From: an uncultured Eubacteriales bacterium
GTDB lineage: Bacteria > Bacillota > Clostridia > Oscillospirales > CAG-272
DNA length: 30,427 bases
Assembly (NCBI GenBank): GCA_934385225.1
Contig: CAKRPQ010000014.1
Coordinates: forward strand, 1-30,427
Reading direction: 5' to 3'
Position 1 is the stretch's first letter; each line of letters starts with the position of its first letter. The position numbers and the translations under genes were made by a program. The notes below the pieces were generated by a model. It was not told where the DNA came from. It searched no databases and saw only the letters and a list, made by a program, of their open reading frames with translations. Below, in pieces: positions 8,109-16,407 of this stretch.

Positions 8109-10046
8109 TTATATTTCTTTTTTAAGTTCTTCGACCTCGGAGAGCCATGCCGCACTTGAAGCGTCGCTCGGCATACGCCAGTCGCCGCGGGGTGAGAGGG
8201 AAGCCGAACCGACTTTCGGTCCGTCGGGCAGGCAGGAACGCTTGAACTGTTGCGCGAAGAAGCGTTTTATGAATGTTTCGAGCCATTTGAGGCGTATTTC
8301 GGCATCGTAAACGTTGCCGAGTGCGTATTCGGAAAGACGGTACAGCTTTTTCGGCGAAAAACCGAATCTGAGCATATTGTAAAGGTAGAAATCGTGCAGC
8401 TCGTAAGGACCTACGAGATCCTCCGTCTTCTGACTTATTTCGCCGTCCTTTGCGGGGAGAAGTTCGGGGCTGACGGGCGTGTCAAGAATATCGGAGAGAG
8501 CCTTTGACAACTTTTCGTCGCCGAGCATGGCATACTTGTCCGCCGCGTATGCGACGATGTGGCGAATGAGCGTTTTCGGCACGGACGCATTCACGCCGTA
8601 CATTGACATATGGTCGCCGTTGTAGGTCGCCCAGCCGAGCGCAAGCTCCGAAAGGTCGCCCGTTCCTATGACTATACCGCCCTCCGCGTTTGCGATATCC
8701 ATTATTACCTGAGTGCGCTCGCGCGCCTGAACGTTTTCGTAAACTACGTTGAGATTTTTCGGGTCGTGACCGATGTCGCGGAAGTGCAGATTTACCGCCT
8801 CGGCAATATCGACCGTGCGGAAATCGGTTTCAAGCTCGGTGCAGAGGACTTCGGCGTTCGTTTTTGTGCGTTTTGTCGTTCCGAAGCAGGGCATTGTCAC
8901 CGTGATGATGTCGCTGTGCGGTCTGCCGAGAAAATCCATCGCCTTAACGGTCACGAGGAGCGCAAGGCAGGAGTCAAGTCCGCCCGAAATGCCTATGACG
9001 CATTTTTTCGCGTGCGCGGCTTCTATTCTCTTTGTGAGACCCTTTGCCTGTATCGAAAGAATCGTCTCGCACCTTTTTGCGCGCTCGCCCTTGTCGCTCG
9101 GAACAAACGGGTGCGGGTCGACAAAGCGCGTCAGAACCGTTTTCACGGGTTTGAGATCAAAATAAACGGTGTCGTATTTGCCGTGTCTGGTTGTGTTTAC
9201 GGTGTTCGTCTTGCGGCGGTCGTGAACGAGCCTGTCCGTATCTATTTCCGTCGAGATATAGTCGCCGCATTTTTCAAAAGGCTTTCTTTCGGCGAGAATA
9301 CCTCCGTTTTCGCATATTATGCTGTGTCCCGCAAAAACGAGATCCGTCGTCGATTCGCCCTCTCCGCAGTCGGCGTACATATAAGCGCTGACGGTTCGTG
9401 CCGAATGCGACTGTACGAGCATTCTTCTGTAATTGTCCTTGCCTATCGTTTCGTTCGACGCAGAGAGATTTATAACTATCGTCGCGTCCTCGGCTGTGTG
9501 ATAGCAGGACGGCGGAATGCTGACCCAGATGTCCTCGCATATTTCCACGGCAACCTTGATGTTTTCAAATTCCGAGCAGGCAAAGATGATGTTTTTGCCG
9601 AACGGAACGTCCTTGCCGAAGAGGCGTATCGTCTCGTTCTCGTCGGGAGCGGGCGCAAAATGGCGCATTTCGTAAAATTCGTTGTAGTTCGGGATATTAG
9701 CCTTTGGAATTATGCCGAGAAGTTCTCCGCCTTTCATAACCGCCGCGCAGTTGTAGAGCTTGCCCTTGTGCGTGAGCGGAAGTCCGACGGTTATAAGCGT
9801 GTCGAGCTTTGAGGTTTCGTTTATGATGCGTCCGAGTTCCTCCTTTGCCTTTTCGAGAAGAGTGTCGGCGGAAAAGAGATCGGAGCAGGTGTATGCTGTT
9901 ATCGAAAGTTCGGGGAAAGCGAGAATTTTAACGCCGTCCTCCGAGGCTTTTTTTGAAATTTTGATTATTTCTTCCGTATTAAAGGCGGGATCGGCAACTT
10001 TTAGGGAAGGAGTTGCGACTGCCACCTTGACAAAACCGTCCTTCAT
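8109..10046 (-). CDS. nadE: Glutamine-dependent NAD+ synthetase
   Basis: This 645-residue enzyme makes NAD+ from nicotinate adenine dinucleotide, ATP and glutamine. The N-terminal glutaminase is a nitrilase-fold domain with the Glu-Lys-Cys triad Glu46 (FPELS), Lys115 (PKANIPNY) and Cys170 (EICEDIW). The C-terminal synthetase domain has the PP-loop SGGLDS at 354-359 and the typical GTGDLSELALGW. Length and domain order match the long, glutamine-using form found in many Clostridia and actinobacteria, not the short ammonia-only form. The start ATG 10046 follows AAAGGA. It is divergent from pncB, whose product supplies nicotinate mononucleotide for the same pathway; the two genes presumably answer a common need for NAD. 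It is followed by the ABC exporter genes after a hairpin. Confidence 0.96.
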   Translation of the reverse strand: MKDGFVKVAVATPSLKVADPAFNTEEIIKISKKASEDGVKILAFPELSITAYTCSDLFSADTLLEKAKEELGRIINETSKLDTLITVGLPLTHKGKLYNCAAVMKGGELLGIIPKANIPNYNEFYEMRHFAPAPDENETIRLFGKDVPFGKNIIFACSEFENIKVAVEICEDIWVSIPPSCYHTAEDATIVINLSASNETIGKDNYRRMLVQSHSARTVSAYMYADCGEGESTTDLVFAGHSIICENGGILAERKPFEKCGDYISTEIDTDRLVHDRRKTNTVNTTRHGKYDTVYFDLKPVKTVLTRFVDPHPFVPSDKGERAKRCETILSIQAKGLTKRIEAAHAKKCVIGISGGLDSCLALLVTVKAMDFLGRPHSDIITVTMPCFGTTKRTKTNAEVLCTELETDFRTVDIAEAVNLHFRDIGHDPKNLNVVYENVQARERTQVIMDIANAEGGIVIGTGDLSELALGWATYNGDHMSMYGVNASVPKTLIRHIVAYAADKYAMLGDEKLSKALSDILDTPVSPELLPAKDGEISQKTEDLVGPYELHDFYLYNMLRFGFSPKKLYRLSEYALGNVYDAEIRLKWLETFIKRFFAQQFKRSCLPDGPKVGSASLSPRGDWRMPSDASSAAWLSEVEELKKEI

Positions 10047-10083
10047 GGTGTATAATTCCTTTCAGAGAGAGTAATATATTTAT

Positions 10084-10111
10084 ATTATATACTTTTTTCG
10101 GGAAATTACAA
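10084..10111 (-). promoter_or_regulatory. Promoter of nadE
   Basis: On the minus strand, TTGTAA (10111-10106), a 16-base spacer and TATAAT (10089-10084) stand about 38 bases before the nadE start. The 110-base nadE-pncB gap is otherwise very AT-rich. A pncB promoter must lie in the same stretch but is not distinct, and I see no clear NiaR-type inverted repeat. Confidence 0.55.
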
Positions 10112-10156
10112 GTTTTTTGAATGAAAAATTATTTAATAACGGAGGATTCGTCGTTT

Positions 10157-11617
10157 ATGAAGGATATTTCAAGAAATCTGACCATGCTCTGCGACTTTTA
10201 TGAGCTGACCATGGCAAACGGATATTTTAAGAGCGGAATGGGGGACACGATATCGTATTTCGACGTTTTTTACAGAGAAAATCCCGATAACGCGGGCTTT
10301 GCCATCGCGGCGGGACTTGAACAGATCGTCGAATACATTAAGGATCTCAAATTCGAGGACGAGGATATCGAGTATCTCAGAAGCAAAAAGATTTTTGACG
10401 ACGAATTTCTTAAATACCTACGTTCGTTCCGTTTCACGGGCGATATATATGCCGTGACCGAGGGAACCGTCATATTCCCGCACGAGCCGATCCTCACGGT
10501 AAGGGCGAGAGCGATTGAGGCGCAGTTTGTCGAGACGTATATACTGCTTATACTCAACCATCAGTCGATGATAGCGACAAAGGCAAACAGAATAGTAAGA
10601 GCCGCGGAAGGGAGAGCGATAAGCGAGTTCGGTTCAAGACGCGCGCAGGGTGCCGACGGTGCGATTCTCGGCGCGAGAGCAACTTATATCGCGGGCTGCG
10701 CGGGCACGGCTTGTACCATTGCCGATGAAGCGTACGGTATTCCCGCAACGGGAACGATGGCGCACTCATGGGTTCAGATGTTTCCCGACGAATATACGGC
10801 TTTCAAGACCTATTGCGAGTGCTATCCCGAAGGAGCTACGCTTCTCGTTGACACCTACGATGTCCTCGGCAGCGGTGTTCCGAACGCAATTAAGGCGTTC
10901 AGGGAGGTTCTGCTTCCTCTCGGAATAAAGAAATGCGGCATACGTCTCGATTCGGGAGACATCACATATCTCACGAAAAAGGCGCGCAAAATGCTCGACG
11001 ACGCGGGTTTCGATTATTGCAAGATAGTAGTTTCGAACTCTCTTGACGAATACATTATCGGCGACCTTATAAGACAGGGTGCGTGCGTTGACGCTTTCGG
11101 CGTCGGCGAGCGTATGATTACATCGAAGAGCAACCCTGTTTTCGGCGGAGTGTATAAACTCTGCGCGATAGAGGATAAGGACGGAAAAATCATTCCGAAG
11201 ATAAAGATAAGCGAAAATGCGGCAAAGGTCACAACGCCGCACTTCAAAAAAGTGTACCGCCTTTACAGTAACGACGATATGAAGGCGGAGGCGGATCTTA
11301 TCTGCCTTCACGACGAAACGGTGGACGACACGAAGCCTCTTGAAATCTTTGATCCCGTGCATACATGGAAGCGCAAGGTGATTACTAACTACACCGCGCG
11401 CGAACTTCTCGTTCCGATATTCAAAAACGGCGAGCTTGTGTATAAGCTCCCCGATATAGAGGAGATCAGAGAGCATTGCAAAAGAGAAATCGCCTTTATG
11501 TGGGACGAGGTTCTTCGTTTCGAGAATCCTCATGACTATTACGTTGACCTTTCGCAGAAGCTGTGGGACATAAAGAACGATATGCTTCATTCTCTGCGCA
11601 AAACGCATCAGGTATAA
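10157..11617 (+). CDS. pncB: Nicotinate phosphoribosyltransferase
   Basis: This enzyme joins nicotinate to PRPP, forming nicotinate mononucleotide, the entry step of NAD+ salvage. The protein has 486 residues, the usual length of the long bacterial class. Visible family features are LCDFYELTMANGYF near the N-terminus, SEFGSRRAQG, the histidine that is phosphorylated in the family (His203 in TMAHSWVQMF), LLVDTYD, GIRLDSGDI and the phosphate-binding FGVGERM. The start is taken as ATG 10157 because GGAGG (10141-10145) lies 11 bases before it; an earlier in-frame ATG at 10121 has no binding site. It is divergent from nadE and ends in a bidirectional terminator. Confidence 0.95.
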   Translation: MKDISRNLTMLCDFYELTMANGYFKSGMGDTISYFDVFYRENPDNAGFAIAAGLEQIVEYIKDLKFEDEDIEYLRSKKIFDDEFLKYLRSFRFTGDIYAVTEGTVIFPHEPILTVRARAIEAQFVETYILLILNHQSMIATKANRIVRAAEGRAISEFGSRRAQGADGAILGARATYIAGCAGTACTIADEAYGIPATGTMAHSWVQMFPDEYTAFKTYCECYPEGATLLVDTYDVLGSGVPNAIKAFREVLLPLGIKKCGIRLDSGDITYLTKKARKMLDDAGFDYCKIVVSNSLDEYIIGDLIRQGACVDAFGVGERMITSKSNPVFGGVYKLCAIEDKDGKIIPKIKISENAAKVTTPHFKKVYRLYSNDDMKAEADLICLHDETVDDTKPLEIFDPVHTWKRKVITNYTARELLVPIFKNGELVYKLPDIEEIREHCKREIAFMWDEVLRFENPHDYYVDLSQKLWDIKNDMLHSLRKTHQV

Positions 11618-11623
11618 AAAATA

Positions 11624-11650
11624 CGGCGGGCTTCATAAAGAGGCTCGCCG
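11624..11650. terminator. Bidirectional terminator after pncB
   Basis: CGGCGGGC (11624-11631) pairs with GCTCGCCG (11643-11650), one G-T pair included, around an 11-base loop. AT-rich runs flank both sides (TATAAAAAATA before, TAATTTTAT after), so it can end transcription of pncB and of the converging minus-strand gene. Confidence 0.7.
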
Positions 11651-11656
11651 CTAATT

Positions 11657-12358
11657 TTATATAAAAAATACGGTTCCGACGTCGGTAAGAGGAATTTGCG
11701 AGAGAGAAACGACATTTTTTCCGTGCTTTCGGCAAAATTTGAAAATTTTGTCGTAGTCGGGGTGCGCTTCGATATTGCCGCAGAAATAGACGTTTTCGCT
11801 GTCGCACCCGCTTGCGCCTCCGATAAAACCGCAGTCAAATCCGCGGATCGAAACATGCCCTTTTTCGATAACGAGAACGTCCGCGCCCACTTCGAGTAGT
11901 GCTTTTGCAATCGAGCCGTCCTCTGTTATGACGGCGTTTTCTGTAACCTTGCAAGAACTGCACTTTGCGTAGCCCTGCTTTGTGTTTATATGGTTGCCCT
12001 CCGGGAGAACGGCGGACGAAAGAGCGTCGATTTTCCCGACAATTTTATTGCCGAGTGCGAGTGCGTTCAGAAGAACGTCGCGCGGATAATCGCGTCCGAC
12101 CTTTTCGGGTATAGCCGCGATGCGCATTCCTGTCGCGTCCGTAAGCCTTTCAAAAATGGCCTTTTCCGCCGCGAGGTATTCCGCGTGAGTGTATATAACA
12201 CCGCTTTTTACGGCGGGAAAGATAAGCATATCGGCATGTGACGAGACGGGAGATGGCAGAGCCGAAAAGGGCGGCAGAACTATGATGTTGTCCGAATATT
12301 TTCCGAGACTGTCAATGATCTCTGCGGGCGCATACGCGCCGCAAACAGCCGTTTTCAT
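11657..12358 (-). CDS. Conserved protein resembling the DUF6873 / GME-fold family
   Basis: This is a 233-residue protein with no signal peptide or membrane segment. From memory its motifs (GNHINTKQGYAKCSSC near residues 120-135, EKGHVSIRGFDCGFIGGASG near 165-185 and EAHPDYDKI near 200) resemble the clostridial family annotated as DUF6873, GME-fold proteins. That fold belongs to guanidino-group-modifying enzymes such as arginine deiminase and dimethylargininase, which use a Cys with His and acidic residues. Conserved His, Cys and Asp residues are present here, but which are catalytic cannot be read. The start ATG 12358 follows AAAGGGA. It stands 75 bases downstream of rpmB, separated by a terminator, so its expression is partly independent. 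The function is unknown. Confidence 0.75.
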   Translation of the reverse strand: MKTAVCGAYAPAEIIDSLGKYSDNIIVLPPFSALPSPVSSHADMLIFPAVKSGVIYTHAEYLAAEKAIFERLTDATGMRIAAIPEKVGRDYPRDVLLNALALGNKIVGKIDALSSAVLPEGNHINTKQGYAKCSSCKVTENAVITEDGSIAKALLEVGADVLVIEKGHVSIRGFDCGFIGGASGCDSENVYFCGNIEAHPDYDKIFKFCRKHGKNVVSLSQIPLTDVGTVFFI

Positions 12359-12374
12359 ATCTGATTCCCTTTCT

Positions 12375-12421
12375 GAAAAAGAAAAGCAGGGGTCATCGCC
12401 CCAAAAGGCAAAACCCCATGC
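12375..12421 (-). terminator. Terminator of rpmB
   Basis: On the minus strand GCATGGGGT (12421-12413) pairs with ACCCCTGC (12393-12386) with one bulged base, around a long loop that itself contains GGGGCGATGACCCC. A T-rich run, TTTTCTTTTTC (12385-12375), follows directly. Confidence 0.7.
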
Positions 12422-12433
12422 AATTCCTAATAT

Positions 12434-12619
12434 TCAGGCGCGATTGATCTTGCCCGAACGCAGACACTTGGAACAAACGCAAACCGTTTTGGGAGTGCCG
12501 TCCACAACAGCCTTTACCTTACGGATATTGGGTTTCCATGTTCTGTTTGTCTTGCGGTTTGAGTGGGATACGTTATGTCCGAAAACAACGCCCTTTCCGC
12601 AGATACTGCACTTTGCCAT
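12434..12619 (-). CDS. rpmB: Large ribosomal subunit protein bL28
   Basis: This is a 61-residue basic protein of the 50S subunit. It starts MAKCSICGKGVVFGHNVSHS, the standard L28 N-terminus, and has a second Cys pair near CVCSKCLRSGKI, so this is the zinc-ribbon (C+) form. The start ATG 12619 lies eight bases after a strong GGAGG; the frame is open for three further codons, but these overlap the binding site. It is expressed from its own promoter and ends at a terminator, a normal monocistronic layout. Confidence 0.97.
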   Translation of the reverse strand: MAKCSICGKGVVFGHNVSHSNRKTNRTWKPNIRKVKAVVDGTPKTVCVCSKCLRSGKINRA

Positions 12620-12694
12620 TCCTGACACCTCCTCGAAGCACTTTTTATGAGTGCGACTTCTATTGAAATTATTATTTTGCTGTATAACTCCGTT

Positions 12695-12723
12695 ATTATA
12701 CCATACATTTTTGAAAAAAGCAA
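12695..12723 (-). promoter_or_regulatory. Promoter of rpmB
   Basis: On the minus strand TTGCTT (12723-12718), a 17-base spacer and TATAAT (12700-12695) are followed by a leader of roughly 70 bases to the rpmB start. No recognised leader structure is seen in it. Confidence 0.65.
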
Positions 12724-12730
12724 GTGTTTT

Positions 12731-12768
12731 CTTAAAAAAATATTTTTTATTTGATTATTCGGTCAAAT
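12731..12768 (-). terminator. Possible weak terminator of the PurL-like gene
   Basis: ATTTGA and TCAAAT (12768-12763 and 12754-12749) form a six-pair stem just past the stop of the preceding gene, followed on the minus strand by a run of A then TTTTTTT (12737-12731 region). The stem is short and AT-rich, so read-through into rpmB is possible. Confidence 0.35.
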
Positions 12769-12769
12769 C

Positions 12770-14221
12770 TTACGGAATTTTGTCCTTGATACACGCAACG
12801 GAAACACCCTCCGCGGGCATCGGAATACAGTCCGCGGCGACGGCAAATCCGCTTCCCGCGTGTATTATTTCGTCTCTTGCAAACGGAAAAGCATTTATCG
12901 CTTCATCGGGACAGCTGATTTCGTATATTGCCGATGTGTGGCCGCTTGCGCGGAATTTCAAAATATAATCGAAACAGCGCCTTATGCCTTCGTAGCCATA
13001 GACGTTTTGCGTCGGCGATATTATGAACAGCCCGCCGTGCACCTTTTTTGCCGCACCGCTTTCCGCGGTAACTGCCGCAAGCGCGCTACAAGATGTGACC
13101 GCGTCCGAGATACGGACAGAATCGCCCCGCGACATAACGCACAGCTCAATTTCCGCACGATAAATGCCGAGAAGCAGTGAAACGGTGTTTTCGGCACCGA
13201 ACTCCGTCGGGAGTGCGATTTTGCACGAAATCAGAGCATCTTCGGGACGTATACCGCACGCGACGGCGTGCGCCGCGGCAGCAATTATGAGCTTTTCGCC
13301 CGCCGCAAACGGTGATTTTGTCGGATCTGCCACGAAAACGCCGCTTTGCGGCGACGATACTCCGGCACATTCAGCACTTTCCGATATTACGACATCGGTT
13401 ACGCTGTTTATTCTTCTATGCGAAAGCCCCGCCATGAGATCCGCATCGATTGCGAGTGACGCTTGCCCCGCAGTAAAACGGAATTTGCCCTTTTTGTTCT
13501 TTCTTCCTATTATTTTGAAAAAAGCATCGCGCGACGCAGCGATATTTCCGACCAAAGCTGCGTCATTTTCCGAGCACAAGGCGACTGAAAGACCGCCTCC
13601 GCCGAATGTCGGCAGAGTTCTCAGACTGTCCGTAAGATCGGAAACATACAACTCCGCGTGCTTGCAGTCGGTTAGCACGGCGTCAAAAACGCTTTCGCCT
13701 TTTTCGAGTTTTTCGGCGTATATTCCGTTTCCTCTTGCCTCGGAAATCACGCTGTCGTCCGTTAAGAGGTAAACGGGATTTTTCGGCGCTTTTCTTTCCG
13801 AAACGGTACGCCCGCCCGTAAAGCCGCACCCCGAAAAATAGCGCTCCGCCGCCGTAAGTATCCGCGAGGCTCTGACGGCACCTTTTTCGCCGCCGTACAG
13901 CAGAGAATATTTTTCGGTGAAGTCATAAAAGGTCGCGGCAATTTTTTTGTCGTTCGTTTTGAAGTCCGAAATCAGGTATTCCGTCTCCGTTTCGGCGTTT
14001 GTGCAAATTATATCGAGCATAATAAGCTCATCTACGGTCGGATCGCGAAGTTCCGAGAGCCTGTAATGGTTTTGAAGATAAACGAGAACGGAAATCGGCG
14101 CAGAAAGACAAAGATCGTTCTTCACCGCGAGAAGAAAATCTGTATACGCCGTGCGGAAGCCTGTTATGATCCCGTGTTTATCTGCGAAGGCGGGGTAGTC
14201 AAGATACGTTTTCTTTGCCAT
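12770..14221 (-). CDS. Uncharacterised protein, possibly a degenerate PurL/AIR-synthase-like relative
   Basis: The gene encodes 483 residues without signal peptide or membrane segments. I do not recognise it as a named family. Several stretches align by eye with formylglycinamidine ribonucleotide synthase (PurL). DPTVDELIMLD (about 60-70) resembles the segment before the PurL active-site histidines. FGGGGLSVAL (about 205-215) resembles a glycine-rich loop. The stretch from DPTKSPFAAGEKL through AHAVACGIRPEDALIS to MSRGDSVRISDA resembles the ATP-binding half of an AIR-synthase domain. The catalytic signatures (DHCRHTTF-type histidines and GKDS) are not present, so an enzymatic PurL role is unlikely. 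The ATG at 14221 lies two bases after the mtaB stop, and GGAGG within the end of mtaB serves as its binding site, so the two are translationally coupled. The assignment is tentative. Confidence 0.6.
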   Translation of the reverse strand: MAKKTYLDYPAFADKHGIITGFRTAYTDFLLAVKNDLCLSAPISVLVYLQNHYRLSELRDPTVDELIMLDIICTNAETETEYLISDFKTNDKKIAATFYDFTEKYSLLYGGEKGAVRASRILTAAERYFSGCGFTGGRTVSERKAPKNPVYLLTDDSVISEARGNGIYAEKLEKGESVFDAVLTDCKHAELYVSDLTDSLRTLPTFGGGGLSVALCSENDAALVGNIAASRDAFFKIIGRKNKKGKFRFTAGQASLAIDADLMAGLSHRRINSVTDVVISESAECAGVSSPQSGVFVADPTKSPFAAGEKLIIAAAAHAVACGIRPEDALISCKIALPTEFGAENTVSLLLGIYRAEIELCVMSRGDSVRISDAVTSCSALAAVTAESGAAKKVHGGLFIISPTQNVYGYEGIRRCFDYILKFRASGHTSAIYEISCPDEAINAFPFARDEIIHAGSGFAVAADCIPMPAEGVSVACIKDKIP

Positions 14222-14223
14222 CT

Positions 14224-15537
14224 TTAATCCTCCGTTATTTCTCCCGTCACCGTGCCGTCCGAGAAAGAGAGAGGCTTTACTTCTCTTATCTCACCGTGCA
14301 GAGGAACGTCGCTTTTTGCGCGGACTTCAACGAACGACGGTGTGTGACCGTATGCGTAACCGCCTTCGTGCGACTCAAAAAGTACGGATACCTTTTCATT
14401 TTCGCTTATGAATTTTTCAAGAATTTCCGCTGTCAGTCTTTTTGAAACGGCAATAAGCTCTGCCGAACGCGCGTGCTTTACCGCCTCGGAAACCTGATCC
14501 TTCATCGCCGCCGCGGGTGTTCCCGCTCTTTTTGAATATGAGAAAACGTGAATTGCAAGGAATTTTGCCTTTTCGGCAAGATCGACGGTATCACGAAAGT
14601 CCTCGTCCGTCTCGCCGGGAAAGCCGACAATAATGTCTGTTGTGAAGTTCACGTCCTTAATGTATTTTCTGAGCAGTTCCATGTTTCGGAGAGCGATCTC
14701 GCGGTTGTACTTGCGCTTCATCGCGGCGAGAATTTTGTTGCTGCCGCTCTGCATCGAAATATGAAAATGCGGAGCGAGACAGCGAAGTCCCGCTATTTTT
14801 TTGACAAAATCCTCGCGCATAACGGACGGGTCGATAGAACCTATCCGAATCCTTCCGACACCCTCTATCCTGTCGATGTCGCAGAGGAGATCCGCAAAAC
14901 CGTAGCTGTCAAGGTCCTTTCCGTATGACGCGGTTTCTATGCCCGTAAGGACGATCTCGCGGCAGCCGTTTTCGGTAAGCAGCCGAACCTCGCGCAGAAC
15001 ATCTTCGGGCTTCTTTGAACGCACCGTGCCGCGCGCGGCGGGAATGGCACAGTAGGTGCAGTTGTTTTCGCAGCCGTCCTCTATTTTGAGGTAAGCGCGC
15101 GTGCGGTCAAAGCGTGATATTCTCATTGACTCGAAATCCGCACCGTCAAGCGGGGTGACGTTATTTTCGGGAATAACGTTTTTTCTGCCCGATTCGAGCA
15201 GTTTTTCCGCCGCCTCAACGACCGAGAGCTTATTCGAACTTCCGCATATGTAATCAACGCCGCCGATTTTCGCTATTTCATCGGGCACTCTTTGTGCCAT
15301 GCAGCCCATTACGAGAATGTACGCATCAGGGTTTGCCGATATTGCGCGGCGTATGAACTGCCTTGCCTTGCGGTCGCTTTCCGATGTCACCGTGCAGGTG
15401 TTTATAACGTATATGTCGCAAGGCAGAGAGTGGTCGCAGACCTTAAAACCGTGTTCGCCGAACAGCTCCGCGACGGCTTCACTCTCGTACTGATTGACCT
15501 TGCAGCCGAGGGTATATATTCCGACACTTTTTTCCAT
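14224..15537 (-). CDS. mtaB: tRNA t6A37 methylthiotransferase MtaB
   Basis: This 437-residue radical-SAM enzyme adds a methylthio group to C2 of N6-threonylcarbamoyladenosine at tRNA position 37, forming ms2t6A. The N-terminal MTTase domain has the three cluster cysteines Cys12 (TLGCKVNQYE), Cys48 (NTCTVT) and Cys79 (VMGCMAQ). The radical-SAM cluster motif is Cys156, Cys160 and Cys163 in GCENNCTYC. A C-terminal TRAM-like beta domain covers roughly residues 370-435. The phrase TLGCKVNQYE and the 437-residue length favour MtaB over MiaB or RimO. The start ATG 15537 has only a weak, distant GGAG. It is divergent from upp and coupled to the downstream PurL-like gene. Confidence 0.95.
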   Translation of the reverse strand: MEKSVGIYTLGCKVNQYESEAVAELFGEHGFKVCDHSLPCDIYVINTCTVTSESDRKARQFIRRAISANPDAYILVMGCMAQRVPDEIAKIGGVDYICGSSNKLSVVEAAEKLLESGRKNVIPENNVTPLDGADFESMRISRFDRTRAYLKIEDGCENNCTYCAIPAARGTVRSKKPEDVLREVRLLTENGCREIVLTGIETASYGKDLDSYGFADLLCDIDRIEGVGRIRIGSIDPSVMREDFVKKIAGLRCLAPHFHISMQSGSNKILAAMKRKYNREIALRNMELLRKYIKDVNFTTDIIVGFPGETDEDFRDTVDLAEKAKFLAIHVFSYSKRAGTPAAAMKDQVSEAVKHARSAELIAVSKRLTAEILEKFISENEKVSVLFESHEGGYAYGHTPSFVEVRAKSDVPLHGEIREVKPLSFSDGTVTGEITED

Positions 15538-15571
15538 AAATAATATAACGCTCCGATAGTATTCGTCTTAA

Positions 15572-15600
15572 ATTGTATCACCGTTTGGAGGACTTGTAAA
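15572..15600 (-). promoter_or_regulatory. Promoter of mtaB
   Basis: On the minus strand TTTACA (15600-15595), a 17-base spacer and TACAAT (15577-15572) precede the mtaB start by about 35 bases. Confidence 0.6.
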
Positions 15601-15649
15601 CAGGATTTTGTAAATCTTTACCGATTTTTAATTTATTTTCGTAATCCTC

Positions 15650-15678
15650 TTGAAAAAACGAAAAAAATGTAGTATAAT
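15650..15678 (+). promoter_or_regulatory. Promoter of upp
   Basis: TTGAAA (15650-15655), a 17-base spacer and a perfect TATAAT (15673-15678) lie 36 bases before the upp start codon. The leader is too short for a PyrR attenuator. Confidence 0.75.
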
Positions 15679-15714
15679 ATATTTAATTTAAAATGAGCAG
15701 AGGAGATTTTTAAA

Positions 15715-16344
15715 ATGAGCGAACTTCACATTGTCAACCACCCCCTTATCACACACAAGCTGTCCATTATGCGTAATAAGAAAACGGGATCGAAGGATTT
15801 CCGTGAACTTCTTGACGAGATCGCAATGCTTATGGGCTATGAGGTCACGAGAGACCTTCCGCTTGAAAATGTCACGATTGAAACGCCTATCACAAAGATG
15901 AATGCGAAAATGATATCGGGTAAGAAGCTCGCTATTGTGCCGATTCTCCGTGCGGGTCTCGGTATGGTTGACGGTCTTCTACGTCTCGTCCCCGTCGCAA
16001 AGGTCGGTCATATCGGTCTTTACCGCGATCCCGAAAGCCATATGCCCGTCGAATACTACTGCAAGTTGCCGAGCGATATCGAGGACAGAATAGTTATTCT
16101 TGTCGATCCGATGCTTGCAACGGGCGGTTCTTCCTCCGACGCGCTTGCAATGCTTAAAAGAAAGGGCTGCCACAATATCCGCCTTATGTGCCTTGTCGCC
16201 GCTCCCGAGGGCATTGCAAAAGTTCAGGCAGATCACCCCGATGTTGATATTTACATAGCCGCTCTTGACGAGAGACTCAACGAACACGCTTATATCGTTC
16301 CGGGTCTCGGCGACGCGGGCGACAGAATTTTCGGTACGAAATAA
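15715..16344 (+). CDS. upp: Uracil phosphoribosyltransferase
   Basis: This 209-residue pyrimidine-salvage enzyme converts uracil and PRPP to UMP. The type I phosphoribosyltransferase PRPP loop is ILVDPMLATGGSSSDAL (about 137-153). Other family landmarks are VPILRAGLGMVDGLL (about 80-94), GHIGLYRDPES and the C-terminal GLGDAGDRIFGTK that contacts uracil. The length is standard. AGAGGAGA upstream is a strong ribosome binding site, and ATG 15715 is unambiguous. Transcription starts from a strong promoter in the divergent region shared with mtaB. A hairpin separates it from the downstream pseudouridine synthase gene, which may be read through. Confidence 0.97.
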   Translation: MSELHIVNHPLITHKLSIMRNKKTGSKDFRELLDEIAMLMGYEVTRDLPLENVTIETPITKMNAKMISGKKLAIVPILRAGLGMVDGLLRLVPVAKVGHIGLYRDPESHMPVEYYCKLPSDIEDRIVILVDPMLATGGSSSDALAMLKRKGCHNIRLMCLVAAPEGIAKVQADHPDVDIYIAALDERLNEHAYIVPGLGDAGDRIFGTK

Positions 16345-16362
16345 TAGTTGTCTTAATTTTGA

Positions 16363-16384
16363 GGGGAGCCGTAAAAAGCTCCCC
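16363..16384 (+). terminator. Hairpin after upp (weak terminator or attenuator)
   Basis: GGGGAGC (16363-16369) pairs perfectly with GCTCCCC (16378-16384) around an eight-base loop, followed by AAAATCATTTTT. The T run is displaced from the stem, so termination is probably partial and the next gene may be co-transcribed. Confidence 0.5.
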
Positions 16385-16407
16385 AAAATCATTTTTCGGA
16401 GGTGCGT

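Noticed and set aside
8610..9812. 400-residue plus-strand frame
   Set aside because: It lies wholly antisense to nadE, whose catalytic motifs are intact; no binding site and no recognisable motif.
10766..11608. 280-residue minus-strand frame
   Set aside because: Shadow of pncB; no binding site, and pncB motifs lie in the other strand.
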